In this document: one piece after another, positions 33,331 through 44,862 of the stretch
Numbering within the stretch: position 1 is the first letter of the stretch
Layout: every line of letters begins with the position of its first letter
Assembly (NCBI GenBank): GCA_016748015.1
Contig: JAAOMT010000128.1
Span: forward strand, 379,538 to 443,537
Origin: Geosiphon pyriformis
Lineage: Eukaryota; Glomeromycota; Glomeromycetes; Archaeosporales; Geosiphonaceae
Length of the DNA stretch: 64,000 bases
Reading direction: 5' to 3'
Notes under the pieces: model-generated
Told to the model about the DNA's origin: nothing
Database searches by the model: none
Seen by the model: only the letters and a program-made list of their open reading frames with translations
Made by a program: the position numbers and the translations under genes

Positions 33331-34227
33331 TTAATAGCTGAGGACATACCATTTCAAGAGCCAAACAAGGCTACTGAAACAGAACAATATCTCGCATATC
33401 CCGACCTTTCCAAAGAATTAGAATTGAAATAGTATAGTAATAATAATAAGGAAATCTGCTCTGAAAAAGCACATAACACCAATGCTGGTTTCGATTTATG
33501 ATACTCTGGACAATCATTTCTAGTCATAGCCCCACATTTCCTAGTAAGCATAGATCTCAAAATAGCATTAGAAATTCCAGTTAATACTATGGTACAAGTA
33601 GCATTTAGATCTAGCCTTGCAAAAAAAAAAATTGATGTAAAAAGAGGAATTATCGATGCCAATTACACAGAGAACATTATTGTGATGCTACAGAACAATT
33701 CAAATAGGTCCTACAAAATAGAATCACATGACAAAATAGCTTAAGCTATCTTCTTGTCTCTGATGAAAATACCACAATTAATTCCAGTTACTACTCGCAA
33801 AGAGTTAGGCCTTACTGTCTGAGGAATCAATGGGTTTGAATCAAGTAGAAGAGGAAATATACCAGTCAATCTCACGAAGAAAGACAGTGATCAGATAGAA
33901 CTTATTTATACCAATATCATCATTTCCATTCCTTTTTATTGACAATATCTCCTCAAAGTGAATCAGAAAATCCAAGACCAGGCACTGCTATTTAAAGCCA
34001 ACCCTGAAATTTGCTCTCTAGCTGACATCACTAACTTGTATTTACCAGCAAAGGCTCATAAACACTTCAAAATCTTCATTCACAATCCAACTGAAAATGT
34101 TATAGAAATTTCTGAGGGAACTCTCATTGGTTCCATATCCGCAGATATTCAGAACTCTGAGAAACTCCAGTCTATTCCAGATTTTGCACAATTGTTCTTA
34201 TTCTACAACATTACGTTACAAGTATAG
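33331..34227 (+). pseudogene. pol: D1 dUTPase domain and beta-rich linker
   Basis: NTNAGFDL (motif 1, intact Ala-Gly-Phe-Asp-Leu), FRSSLAKKKIDV (motif 2), RGIIDANYTEN (motif 3, catalytic Asp kept), HDKIA-AIFLSL (motif 4, one stop), GINGFESS (motif 5, degraded). Linker at 33958-34227 has YLPAKAHKHFKIFIHN and EISEGTLIGSISADI. Stops at about 33499, 33742 and 33821. The best motif 1 of the set. Confidence 0.82.
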
Positions 34228-35665
34228 AATTTGCCAAAAGAAAGTTACTTGTTTACACTAGAAAAGATCAATAAATTGAATTTAGAAAACTTAAGTACCC
34301 TGCAATAAATGCAATTCAAAGTCCTTCTGAATTAGTATGCCAATGTCTTTGCCAGTGAAAATAAGTTTGGATGCACCAACATTGTAAAGCATCAGATTGA
34401 TACAAAAGATGCTCGACCAATTAAGCAACAAGCTTACTGAGTACTCCCATCTGGTGATAATTTAATTAAGCAAGAAGTACAATAGATGCTTGACAACAGT
34501 TTAATCAAAGAATTGTTAAGTCCATGGTCTTTTCTAGTAGTCTTAGTTACTAAGAAAAATGAAAAGGTATGATTTTGCATGGACTACAGGAAACTAAACA
34601 GTATTACTCAAGGAGATAGTTATCTCACTCTCTTCATTCAAGAAATTCTAGACAATCTAGGAAAAAAGAAATGGTTCTTATCATTAGATCTAGCAAGTGG
34701 TTATTGGCAAGTTGAAATGGACCCCAAAGACAAAGAAAAAACAGTATTTACCACTCGAGACAAAAACTTTGAGTTTAACATAATGCCTTTTGGATTTTGC
34801 AATACTCCCATCACATTCCAATGTCTCATGGATATCATATACAAAGGAATTCTGTAGAAATTAGTCATAGTATATCTAGACAATACCAATGTCTTCTTTG
34901 AAATGTTCAATGATCATTTGCTCTATCTACAACAAGTCTTCAAACACCTTTATAAGGCCGAATTGAAACTCAACCCCAATAAATGCTTCTTTGAAAAAAC
35001 CGAGTTAAAATTTCTAGGACATGTAATCAGCAAAGATGGAGTTAAACCCAATCCAGATAAGATCCAAAAAGTCAAGAATTTTCCAGCCCCAATCAACTTT
35101 AGAGAATTATGAGGATTTTTAAGATTGGTAGGATATTATTGTCAATTTGTCAAAGGTTTCTCAAACATTGCAAAATCACTTCATTATTTGTTGTCCAAAT
35201 ACATACTATACTTATGGAAAGAAAATCAACAGAAGGCATTTGACTATCTCAAGCAGCAATTGATCACATCTCCAATCCTGATTTACCCAGATTTCACTAA
35301 ATGGTTCATTGTTGCTATGGACACCTCAAAAAATGCTCTAGGAACAGTCTTATCACAGATAGGACCAGACAATAGAAAACATCCAGTTGCCTACACCAGT
35401 CACAGCATAAACCCAGCAGAAAAGAATTATGGCACAACAAATTTGGAATGTCTTGCCATTTATTGGGTCATACAGACTTGGAAACATTACTTCAGTTAAC
35501 TATTTGACTTACAAAGGACTTATTTGGTTATTCAACAATTCACAACTAGAAAAAAAATATGTGAGATGGAATACTTATTTGCAACAATTCTCACTCAAAG
35601 TTTATTATAAGGAAAAATCCAAAAACACCAATGCCAACAGTTTGTCGAGAATGCCACAAACTTAA
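34228..35665 (+). pseudogene. pol: D1 reverse transcriptase and RNase H
   Basis: RT: MDYRKLNSITQGDSY at 34579, LDLASGYWQVEMDPKDKEK, MPFGFCNTPITFQCLMD, YLDNTNVFF with GAC AAT at 34879-34884 (second Asp lost), LGHVISKDGVKPNPDKI. RNase H: AMDTSKNALGTVLSQIG, NPAEKNYGTTNLECLAIYW, a frame change near 35500, RWNTYLQQFSLK and NANSLSRMPQT, TAA at 35663-35665. The uninterrupted RNase H here proves where D2 was cut. Confidence 0.87.
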
Positions 35666-35695
35666 TTCCAGACTCATGAACACACTCACTTATCA

Positions 35696-37042
35696 ATGAC
35701 TACATTAGTACCTATTGACACTATGTTTCAAGGAGATATTATCTCAACAGAAACAAAGTACCATATAAAAACAAGCCCAAAATTATTTTATTTAAGACAA
35801 CCAACTATATCGACAAGAATGCCAAAACCACCTCACTCCACAATAACTAATCAAGAACAGTAAAAGAGAAACTATACTATATAGTATGCACTCAGATCTG
35901 ATGTCAGGACATTTTAACAAAGATGCTACTCTCGAAAAAACACTAAATTTATATTATTGGTCAATGATATACAAAGACATTTTCGAATACATGCTCAATT
36001 GTAACACATGCCAGCAAAAAGAAGGAGTAAGATCAACAGAACCACTTTGACCCATTTCAGTTGGAAATCCATTTGATAAAATTGGGATCAATTTGGTTGG
36101 TCCTCTCTTAATTACATCCAAAAGAAATTGGTATATCACTGTAGTCATTGATTATCTTACAAAATGGCCAGAAGCCAGAGCAATTCAAGTGGCCAATGCC
36201 AAAACAGTAGCTGAGTTTGTACATTAAAACCTAATTTGCCGATATGGGTGTCTGAAAAAATTGTTATCCGATTAAGGAATGCATTTCGTCAATAATACAT
36301 TAACAGAATTAAGCCAATGGTTTGGTATAAAACGTTCTTTATCATCATCATACCACTTACAAACTAATAGACTGATAGAATAGTTTAACCAAACACTTTG
36401 TGAAGCACTAGTAAAAATAAGTCAAAAAAATAAACAAGAATGGGACTTATTCATACCTTCAGTACTCTTTACATACTGAATAGTAAAGCAAAATATAACA
36501 CACTTCACATTATTTGAACTAGTCTATGAAAAGAAAGCTACGTTACCTATTGAATGAAAAATATTATTCTACCCAATAGAAACAATCACTGAAGAAAATT
36601 TTAAAGCTACTTTGTACCACAGAATGTATCAGCTAATAGAAACGTTAAAAAACAATTGAAAAACAGCAGCTGATAACATTAGTAATACTCAAAAATGACA
36701 AAAGAAAAGACATGACAATTGCCTACCTGAACAACCAATGGAATTCAAGATTGGAGACCAGGTACTGTTACATCATACAAAAGCTAAGAAACAGTGAAGT
36801 GAAAGTTTGACTCAAAGTGAAATGGTCCATTCTACATACATGAAGCTTTAGGAAATGGAGCTTACAAACTATGATTGGAAGACAGGATTTTAAAGAAAGT
36901 AGCACATGGAAATTGGTTAAAAATTTATCATGCAAAACAGGAATCATTATCATTAGTACCTCAACTAGGAACACAAATTTCATTAATCAGACCAGAAAAT
37001 ATACCACGAGATCTAGAACCAATCATTATTATCGAAATGTAA
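35696..37042 (+). pseudogene. pol: D1 integrase
   Basis: Candidate ATG at 35696 (MTTLVPIDTMFQGDIIS), 30 nt after the RNase H stop and in the same frame. HHCC: MHSDLMSGHFNK and NCNTCQQKEG. Core: GINLVGPL, VIDYLTKWPEARAI (first Asp kept), LLSD followed by a stop, and a degraded third motif (Gln-Thr-Asn-Arg-Leu-Ile-Glu). C-terminal KIGDQVLLHHTKAKKQ. About fifteen stops and a frame change near 36800; end TAA at 37040-37042. Confidence 0.82.
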
Positions 37043-37122
37043 ACAATGGACAGCAAATTAAATTGAGGAATTCAAATATATATAGCATCCGAAAAGCAGC
37101 AAAAAACGATAGAAATTTCAAC

Positions 37123-37855
37123 ATGGACCTTTCAGATCAAATTTTAAAATTATCTAAACAATTATTTGAAACAATTCAAAAATTTTCTGCTCAAATAGAA
37201 ATAACAATTAATAAAAAAGAGATACGATACAAAGATAAAAGCAGGAGAAAGAAGGTGAGAGTTCAATTAGAACTAAACATTCCCTCCTCTATCCACCACC
37301 CAAAAGGCAATGTTGGAGGAAAAATTGCCTTTGGGCAGGAAGTGAAAAAGAAAGAGGAAAAGAATGAGAAAAAGGTTATAAAAGAAGATACTTAGTTTCC
37401 GAGCTCAAAGAAATAAAAAAAGCTTTAGCTTGTGGGACCGAACTCTTCAAAACAAGAGAGTGGACACCTGACAATGCCCAGAAATAGAAAGAAAGACTTT
37501 TTCCAGCATATTGGTTCTACAAAATTAGAGAACAGTTTGACTTGAAAACATTATACAAAGACCTTAACCAGAAAACATTCAACAAAAAAGCAATACAATA
37601 AGTAGAAAAGTTCATAGGGAAAAACAACCTGCCCTACATTACAAAGCAGCATATTGACTATATGCCACTTTCCAACATTGTCTAAACATACTGGTGTATG
37701 AATCGATAAAGACGATAACAGTTAACAACATAGGACAAATTACCAATCGATAGTTCGAAAACCTACAAAAAACAGTACTTGACACAATCATTGAACATTA
37801 CATGAATAAAAACATAAAAACAGATACATACGATTTTGCAGGAGCTCAATTCTAA
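37123..37855 (+). pseudogene. D1 ORF3, accessory protein of unknown function
   Basis: ATG at 37123 (MDLSDQILKLSKQLFETIQ), then QIEITINKKEIRYKDKS, a Lys/Glu-rich stretch to a stop at 37395. It continues in other frames with LFPAYWFYKIREQFDLKTLY, VEKFIGKNNLPYI, ITVNNIGQITNR-FENLQKT and YDFAGAQF, TAA 37853-37855. The blocks line up with B1 ORF3, so at least two frameshifts broke one gene of about 240 codons. The Lys-rich insert is not seen in B1. Confidence 0.65.
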
Positions 37856-37869
37856 AAAGAGAGGGATAA
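37856..37869 (+). promoter_or_regulatory. D1 polypurine tract
   Basis: Purine run AAAGAGAGGGATAA just before the 3' LTR, matching the B1 tract in position and composition. Confidence 0.6.
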
Positions 37870-38550
37870 TGTTACCCAAGTAGAAAAACTGATTCAAAGT
37901 TATGAAGAAATGTGACCAAAACATGACCAAAACATAACATAACACAGAATAGCATGCAATAACGTTGGATAATGCGTTATAACATAAGATAACATGTTAT
38001 AACACAGGATAACACAGAATAGTGCACAATAATGTTGAATAAACATGTTATAATGAAGAATAACGTGTTATAACACAAGATAACACAGAATAACATGTAA
38101 TAATATTAGATAATATGTTATAACATAAGATAACTAGTGATAATGTAAAAAAACAAAGCAATAATAGAAATAGTGAAGCAATAGCTAGCAATAGCAAGAC
38201 AATTGAAAGCAATCCTGTAAAACCAAAAGAATGTATAAAAGCAAGTAGTTATAGAAGTTAGAAAAACAAACAGATAGATACAAACTTTTAGACAAGAACC
38301 AAATATCCATACTCCTTCATTATTTATTATTTTCCTTATTTCATCTTCTAAAATAAACCAATTATTAAAGAAATCAGAATCATGAATTCATGTTTTCAAA
38401 CTTTGTAGAATTTATGTGAATTAACTCTTGTTTCGTATCTTTGTTTTAAGACAGATGCTCTTAGCATAACCACCTTAAACTATTAACGATTTGGACCAAT
38501 TACTCTTGATTACAGTGATTGATGATACTAATTTATCTTTTTTTTCTTTT

Positions 38551-38590
<40 letters not shown>

Positions 38591-38684
38591 TTTTTGTTTT
38601 TTTTGTTTTTTTTGTTTTGTGTTTTTTTGTTTGTGTTTTGTTTTTGTTTGTTTTTGTTTNNNNNNNNNNNNNNNNNNNNATACT

Positions 38685-38724
<40 letters not shown>

Positions 38725-39120
38725 CTTATTTTTTTGTGGAGCAGCAACATAGTAAAATCAACTGTCTGAAAATAGACTTTGTGATAGCCTAGTAAAAGAG
38801 GGAAGCTCTCCCTAAGTTTTGGATATTAACATTATCCTGTTAGTTTACCAGAAGGGCAAAAAGACAATGCCAAACCCTAATGACTGCACTCATTAGCTTG
38901 GAGAAAAAAGCTCACATTTATGGAAAATGTTGCAATCGACAAAAGACAAACTCTATGCCTTATAACCAAAGAACTCAACAGGTAAAATTACATTCAGGAA
39001 TAAACCTTCAGAAATTGATAATTAAGACTAAGCCAACAAAATTATGTGAAAGATGCATTATCAATAATTGAGAGCACTAAATGTTACTATTTCCCATACC
39101 TACCAAGTTTACCCATAACA
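37870..39120 (+). repeat. D1 3' LTR with assembly gap
   Basis: TGTTACCCAAGTAG to CCCATAACA. Longer than the 924-bp D2 LTR because of the palindromic ATAACATGTTATAAC array (about 37915-38135) and a poly-T/G tract with 20 Ns (38660-38679). AGCACTAAATGTTAC near 39073 is the inverted complement of the LTR end plus primer site, with one C-to-T change. Confidence 0.88.
38540..38724. other. Poly-T tract and 20-N gap
   Basis: Homopolymer T with scattered G and 20 Ns at 38660-38679. ATACTAATTT occurs both before the tract (38527) and right after the gap (38680), while the sister LTR has it once (19032), so the join is probably artificial. No coding content. Confidence 0.8.
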
Positions 39121-40310
39121 TTGCATATTTTCTTTCCAGCTGTGGGTTATTGAATAGCCAGATTAATCTTTTATGATCAGTATATAGGTTGAATGGTTGG
39201 CTTAAGTAATGTTTCCAGGTTTGTACTGTTCAATAAATGGCAAGACATTCCAAGTCTGTTGTACTATATATCTTTTCTGTTAGACTTGTGCTATGGCTAG
39301 CATATACAATTGGATGTTCTTTTTTGTCTGGTCCAATCTGAGATAAGACAACTTCTAGTGCATTTTTTGAGGCATCTGTAGCAACAATGAAATGTTTGAT
39401 GAAATCTGAGTAGATCAATACTGAAAAGACAATTAACCACTGTTTGAGATAGTCGAATGCTTTCTGTTATTCTTTTTTCCATCAGTATGATACATGTTTA
39501 GATAGCAAATAATGAAATAGTTTTATAATGGTTGAGAAACCTTTGATGAACTGTCAGTAATATTCTGCTAATCCTAAGAATTCATGTAGTTTTTGAAGAT
39601 TGATAAGAGCTGAAAAATTTTTGACTTTTTGGATTTTGTCTGGATTGGGTTTGATTCCATTTTTGCCGATTATGTGTTCTAGGAATTTTAGCTTGGTTTT
39701 TCCAAAGAAGCATTTGTCAGAGTTAAGTTTTAGTCCAGTATTTCGAAAACGTTCAAAGACTTGTTGGAGGTATAGCAAATGTTCATCAAACATTTCTGAA
39801 AACATGTTTGTGTTGTCTAAGTAAACTACAACTGATTTCTATAGGATTCCCTTATATACAATGTCCATGAAATGCTAGAAAATGGCAGGAGCATTGCAGA
39901 GTCCAAAAGGCATTACATTGAATTTAAAATTTCTATCTCAGATGGTAAATGTCATTTTCCTTTTGTCTTTCAGATCCATTTTGACTTGTCAATATTTATT
40001 GGCTAGATCTAGTAACAAGAACCATTTCTTCTTTCCTAAATTGTCTAGAATTTCTTGAATAAGAGAAGTGGAATAGTTATCTCCTTAGATAATGCTATTT
40101 AATTTCCAGTAATCCACACAGAATTGTACCTTTCTGTTTTTTTTTGTGATTAAGACCACTAAAAAGAACCAAGAGCTTAATAATTCTTTAATTAGTTCAT
40201 TGTCAAGCATTTGTTGTACTTCCTGCTTAATCAGATTATCACCAGATGGAAGTATGCAGTAAGCTTGCTGCTTAATAGGTCAAGCATTTCTGGTGTCAAT
40301 CTGGTGTTTT
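39121..40310 (-). pseudogene. pol: D2 RT and RNase H (cut by D1)
   Basis: From right to left: linker and thumb-side start near 40310, VDY-like motif near 40110, LDLANKY near 40005, MPFGLCNAPAIF near 39890-39915, YLDNTNMFS with GAC AAC at 39812-39817 (second Asp lost), LEHIIGKNGIKPNPDKI near 39650, RNase H ATDASKNALEVVLSQIG near 39360 and TTDLECLAIY at 39230, then YTDHKRLIWLF, and the break at 39121. Stops at Trp/Gln codons; a frame change near 39480. Confidence 0.85.
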
Positions 40311-40365
40311 ATGATGTTGGTGCATCTGAACTCATTTTTACTGACAAAGACATTGACATATTGGT

Positions 40366-41250
40366 TCAACAGAATCTTAAGTTGTATTTGCTATAAAGGG
40401 CTCTGGTTTTCCAAGTTGAGTTTATTGATTTTTTCCAGTGTAAACAAGTAACTTTCTTTTGGCAGGTTCCATACTTGTAAGGTAATGTTACAGAATAAAA
40501 ACAATTGAGTAAAATCTGGAATAAGCTAGAGTTTTTCTGGATTCTGAATATCTGGAGATATAGAACCAATGAGGGTTTTCTCAGGAATTTTAATAACATC
40601 TTTGATTGGATTGTAAATAAGGATTCTGAAGTGTTTATAAGCTTTGGCTGGTAAGTACAGGTTAGCAACATTGACTAGTGAGCAGATCTTGGAATCAATC
40701 TTGAAGACTAGTGCTTGGTTCTGAATCTTTTAATCGACTTTGAGAATGTACTGCCAATAAAGAGGGATGGAAATGATGGTATTAGTGTAGATAAGTTCTA
40801 TCTAATTACTATTTTTCTCCATTAAATTAACCATTATGTTCCCTTTTCCACTTGAGCCAAACCCATTAATTCCTTGGGCAGTAAGGCCTAATTCTTTTTA
40901 AGTGGTAACTGGAACTAGTTGGGATATTTGGATTAAAGGTAAAAAGATGACTTGGGCAATTTTTTCGTGGGATTTGATCTTATAGGGTTTGTTTGAACTG
41001 TTTTGTAGCATCATGATGATGTTTTCTATATATTTGGCATTAATAATTCCTCCTTTTACATCAATTTCTTTCTTTACAAGACTCAATCTAAACACTACTT
41101 ATATCATAGTACTAACCAGGATTTCTAATGTTATTTTAAGATCTATACTTATTAGAGAATATAGTGCTATTATTATGAATAATTGTCCAGAGTACTATAA
41201 GTCAAAGCCAGCATCTATGTCATGGTTTTTTTAGGGCAAATTTCTTTATT
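40366..41250 (-). pseudogene. pol: D2 dUTPase domain and beta-rich linker
   Basis: dUTPase at about 40870-41230: DAGFDL-like motif 1 near 41205, FRLSLVKKEIDV (motif 2), GGIINAKYIEN (motif 3; the catalytic Asp is Asn), SHEKIAQVIFLPL (motif 4), GINGFGSSG near 40855 (motif 5, well kept). Linker at 40366-40671 has YLPAKAYKHFRILIYN-type sequence. The motif 3 change predicts loss of catalysis. Confidence 0.78.
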
Positions 41251-41379
41251 GTCATTACTATACCATTTTAAATTTAATTCTTTTAAGAGATTGGAATAAA
41301 CAAAATACTGTTTTGTTTTGGTATTTTGATTTGGCTCCTAAAATAACATGTTCTTGGCAAGTAATTCCTCTTCTTCTTC

Positions 41380-42090
41380 AGGCTCAGGTAATTCAGTGAT
41401 TAGGTATAGGATTCTGGAAGGTGAGTTGAACATGAAATCACACTTGTCACAGTATTAGAAGTGACAAGAAATTAAGCAGTGATCATATAGTTTGGTATTT
41501 AGATCAACTAAATGCTATTTTTGCTCTTCTTGGATTAAAGCCAATTTCTGATATTAGTTCTAAAATGTGTTAAGGTCATTTGTAAAGAAATCATTTGTGG
41601 GGTAGTTAGATCTATCATATTTGGACATCCAAGAATTGTTCTTGATTTTTTATATTTCTTTGAATGTGGCACCTTCAGCTTTGGTGTTTGCCATTCTTCA
41701 GATTTCATAATCATTGTGTAGATAACTATTCAGCCTATTAAGTGCTCATTTCCAAGCATTCTCAATAAGGGTTCCCTTTTGTATCCAATCATTGATTAAT
41801 ATGGTGTATTAACAAGTCTTGTCACATGTTCCTCCTCTGCCATACACATCATTTCAGAGTCTTTCATTGGGCAGAATCTTGTCACATGCAAGACACAGCA
41901 TGTTGTCCCACTTGCCTTGTCATTTTAGTCATCCAAATCTTTCCAATACACAAAATATGCAGTAGTATTTGGTGGCAGTGGGCCATTTTTTGTTGTTTCC
42001 AATACATGTGCTCTTAGTGGATAACTTCTTTCCATAATCAATACATATTAGTCTTGGAGGTTGGTAAAATAGGTTTCTTTGGTCTGAGGT
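41380..42090 (-). pseudogene. pol: D2 Cys-rich zinc-ribbon-like module
   Basis: On the minus strand: an IDYGKKLSTK-type start near 42040 (Cys lost), YYCIFC near 41960, CLACDK near 41885, GGTCDKTC near 41825, spacer with MANTKAEGATFKEI near 41680, then LYDHCLISCHF and YCDKCD near 41440-41480. Low conservation of the first pair. Stops throughout. Confidence 0.6.
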
Positions 42091-42345
42091 TACATATTCT
42101 AGTGATGATGATTGGGGTTCTTTTTTGGCTCTGCCTTTTCTTTTTTCTTTCCAGGTTGGTAGTAAGAGTAGTTCAGTTCAATAATTGTTCACCCATGAAA
42201 CCTAATAGATTTCAATAGTCAGTGATAGTGATGTGTTTTTGAATTCAATAAAGGGTTTCTTGATATATTGGATTTTAAAATGTCTGCATATAACTGAGAC
42301 TTGAATATACTGTCCATTAAACATAAGTTAAAGTTCTTGGGTGTT

Positions 42346-42966
42346 CTAGTTAAGAATAGTATTGGCTTTTGACAACCAATTATTTTCTACCAGAGCTTGA
42401 TATTGAGTAGCTTCTATAACAAGTACTTTAGTAGAGATCTGGATTCCATTAATCTCGAAGGAAAAGTTGTCAATTTTTCCTATTGGGGTTTTTGTGTTTC
42501 CATCCACTATAATGATCCAAGTAGTAGCAACACAGTCTACTTGGCAACCTAGTTGGTTCATAAGCTGCTTTGTGATTATGCTACTGGCTGATCTGTTATT
42601 CAGAATTAATTTAATATCTATTCCTCCAACTCTGATATCAGTGTATAGGACCATTATTGGTTTATTTTGATTAATGGCTGCTCCACTAAAAAGGCTATGG
42701 GTGTTCAAATTATTGATGTCAAAAGAAAATATGGCAGCTAGAATGGTGTCTTCAGTAATGGTAGCTGGTAGGATATTGCTTTTTGTTTGCTTAAAAGGTT
42801 GGGAGATTTGTTTTATATCTCTCTTTTTTACAGATATAGATTTATCAAAACCCTGGTCTTTCATAAGATCAAGATAGAAAGCTTGATTCAGATATCCAGT
42901 TGGTGCTGGTTGAAATTGGGCAGGATTATGAGGGATTGGTCGAGACAGTCTGCTGTTGGTTTGCAT
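42346..42966 (-). pseudogene. pol: D2 aspartic protease region
   Basis: 206-codon open stretch. The protease motif reads LILNNRSASSIITKQLMNQL: Asp-Ser-Gly has become Asn-Asn-Arg, three G-to-A-type changes. TKTPIGKIDNFSFEINGI and ALVENNWLSKANTIL (normally Gly-Asn) follow. Catalytically dead but structurally recognisable. Confidence 0.8.
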
Positions 42967-44830
42967 CTAATTGTTGTTGGGATTCCTCTATCTCTGATTA
43001 TAGTTTATGGCTCAAGGTCTGAATTGGCTGTAAGAAAGAGTTTAATAGTAAGAGATTGTTTGTGTTATTAGTGGTAGTTGATAATAATTCTGGTGTGGTA
43101 GTTGAGTGTATAGGACTTGTTGTGCATACTGAGGTGGTTGATTTTAAGTGATGGAATATTAGAATATTATGTTTTGCTGATATCTTGGTTGCTGGTATTA
43201 GTTTTCTTGATTTTGGTCTATTATCTTTTTTTTGCAGTCATGGGCAATGTGTCCAGATTTCTGGCAATAGTAACAATTGCAGAGATTGGATCTTTAAAAT
43301 TGTTGCTGTTGCTAATGGTTTTGTTGCTATGAGTATTTGCTGTTGTTGTTATTTTCTCTTTATTGTGGTAATTGATAAGTTCCTGTGGTTCTAGCTAAAA
43401 ATTCCTCAATTTTCTGAATTATTTTCTTACTTAATTGGGTTATCTTTGCATCAATGTTAGAGGTTCTATTAATGGCTAAATTAACAACTTAAGTATGATT
43501 TGCTTCTTGTTCTGCAGACTCAAAATCATGAGCAAAAATGATGGCATCTTGTAAATTGGTTGGATAACAGGGTCTTACAGATCTTAGAATACTACTCCAC
43601 AATCCTTTAATGAATTAATTAAGAACTTGCACTGTGGTGTAGTAGTTCCTTTTAATAGCTAATATTTGACAAAGAATTTGATTAAATTGTTCAAGATAAG
43701 TAGTTACTGCTTTATGATCTTTTTGTTTAATTATGCTGAATTGATTCTGCAATCAGATTAAAGTATTGGGATCACAAAAGTATTATAGAAAGGTGAGCTT
43801 AAAAGTGTTAAAGTCAGTTGGTTTTTCTACAAGGCTTTGATATTACGAGTCTGTGGTTCTGGTTAAAAAGAATGGCAGCACTTGAATAGCTCTGTCATTA
43901 TCCCAATTGTTGACAGTGATTGCTTTCTTGGCTTTTGCAATCCACAAATACATGTTGTTTTTTTTCTCTGAGAATTTTTCTAACTTAGTAATATCTTGGT
44001 AAGCCATAATCCAGTTGATGGGTGAGGTGTTATTGGTTACATTTAAGGGGATTGGTGTCCACATATTTGAGTGTTTTTCAGATGCTAATGCTGGTTGTTT
44101 CTTTTTGTTACTTAAACCAATAGGTTGTAAGATAGCTGTTCCTTTCATTAAAGAAGATATTGATTTTGCTGGATTTTGTGCTGGTGGTTGTTTCCAAGTT
44201 AACATGTTTTTTTCTGTTTGACCAGCTGTTGGAATAAGATTTCCAAACAGCGATCTGCATTCTCTTAGTGATTTGGTCCAATTGTGTATGACTCCAAAAG
44301 TATGGATTTCCAGGAGTTCATGGTGTTTCTGACTGGGTTTCTGGGAGTAGATTGAATACAATTCTACTTTAGAGTGTTTGAAGTTGTTGAAAAGAGGAAC
44401 CTTGGTTTCTTGTTGACTGTAGACTTATTTTAAACAGTTGTAGAATTATTGGATCTGTATTTGTATTCTTCTGGATTGGATTCTACTGGTTGTTGTACTT
44501 GAGGAAATCATTGTGTCACATAGTGTTTAATGTCTGTATCAACTATGTATAGAGTTTTAGCAATTGCTTAAGTAGTAGTAGTTGTTGAATACCCTAATAA
44601 GCTTTGATGAATTTATTCTCCAAATCTTCCTGTATCAATTGCATGATCTAACAAGCAGTTGATTTTTGCATTAATATAGTTGCAAAAATCACTTTCTGTG
44701 ATGGTGGTTTCTGCTGGTATTCTTAGATCTTTTCGAAAGTATTGAAATAGTGCCCTTTCATATAAGAAGTGGTCTTTTTTTATTGTTTCAATAGTCACTA
44801 CTTTTGTGTATCTCTGGGGTGCTCTGTTTC
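42967..44830 (-). pseudogene. gag: D2 gag
   Basis: N-terminus near 44805 (TIETIKKDHFLYERALFQYF, AETTITESDFCNYINAKIN), which contains the undisturbed version of the B1 target site (about 44640-44660). Capsid-like segment 43843-44000 (ITKLEKFSEKKNNMYLWI) onward to 43450, CCHC knuckle CYYCQKSGHIAHDC at about 43234-43275, Gln/Tyr-rich tail. Stops about every 100-200 bp. Confidence 0.78.
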
Positions 44831-44851
44831 TGTGAATTTATAACTTCATAG

Positions 44852-44861
44852 GGAGCACCAA
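44852..44861 (-). promoter_or_regulatory. D2 primer-binding site
   Basis: Minus strand TTTGGTGCTC next to the 5' LTR. 44854-44867 can pair with 44894-44908 inside the LTR (13 of 15). Confidence 0.6.
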
Positions 44862-44862
44862 A

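Larger units (their letters stand above)
846..39120 (+). mobile_element. D1 gypsy element, host of A1 and B1
   Basis: Full-length Ty3/gypsy element of about 10.4 kb once A1 and B1 are removed. The 5' LTR is split (846-1011 and 18569-19478) and the 3' LTR is 37870-39120. Order: gag (start at about 19540, resumes at 30040), protease, Cys-rich module, dUTPase, RT, RNase H, integrase, ORF3. It was inserted antisense into the RNase H of D2. The flanks tcac (842-845) and ttgc (39121-39124) are a 4-bp target duplication altered by two transitions. All genes carry stops. Confidence 0.88.

Noticed and set aside
38475-38769. Open frames on both strands rich in Lys or Phe
   Set aside because: They are translations of the homopolymer tract and its N gap, not genes.
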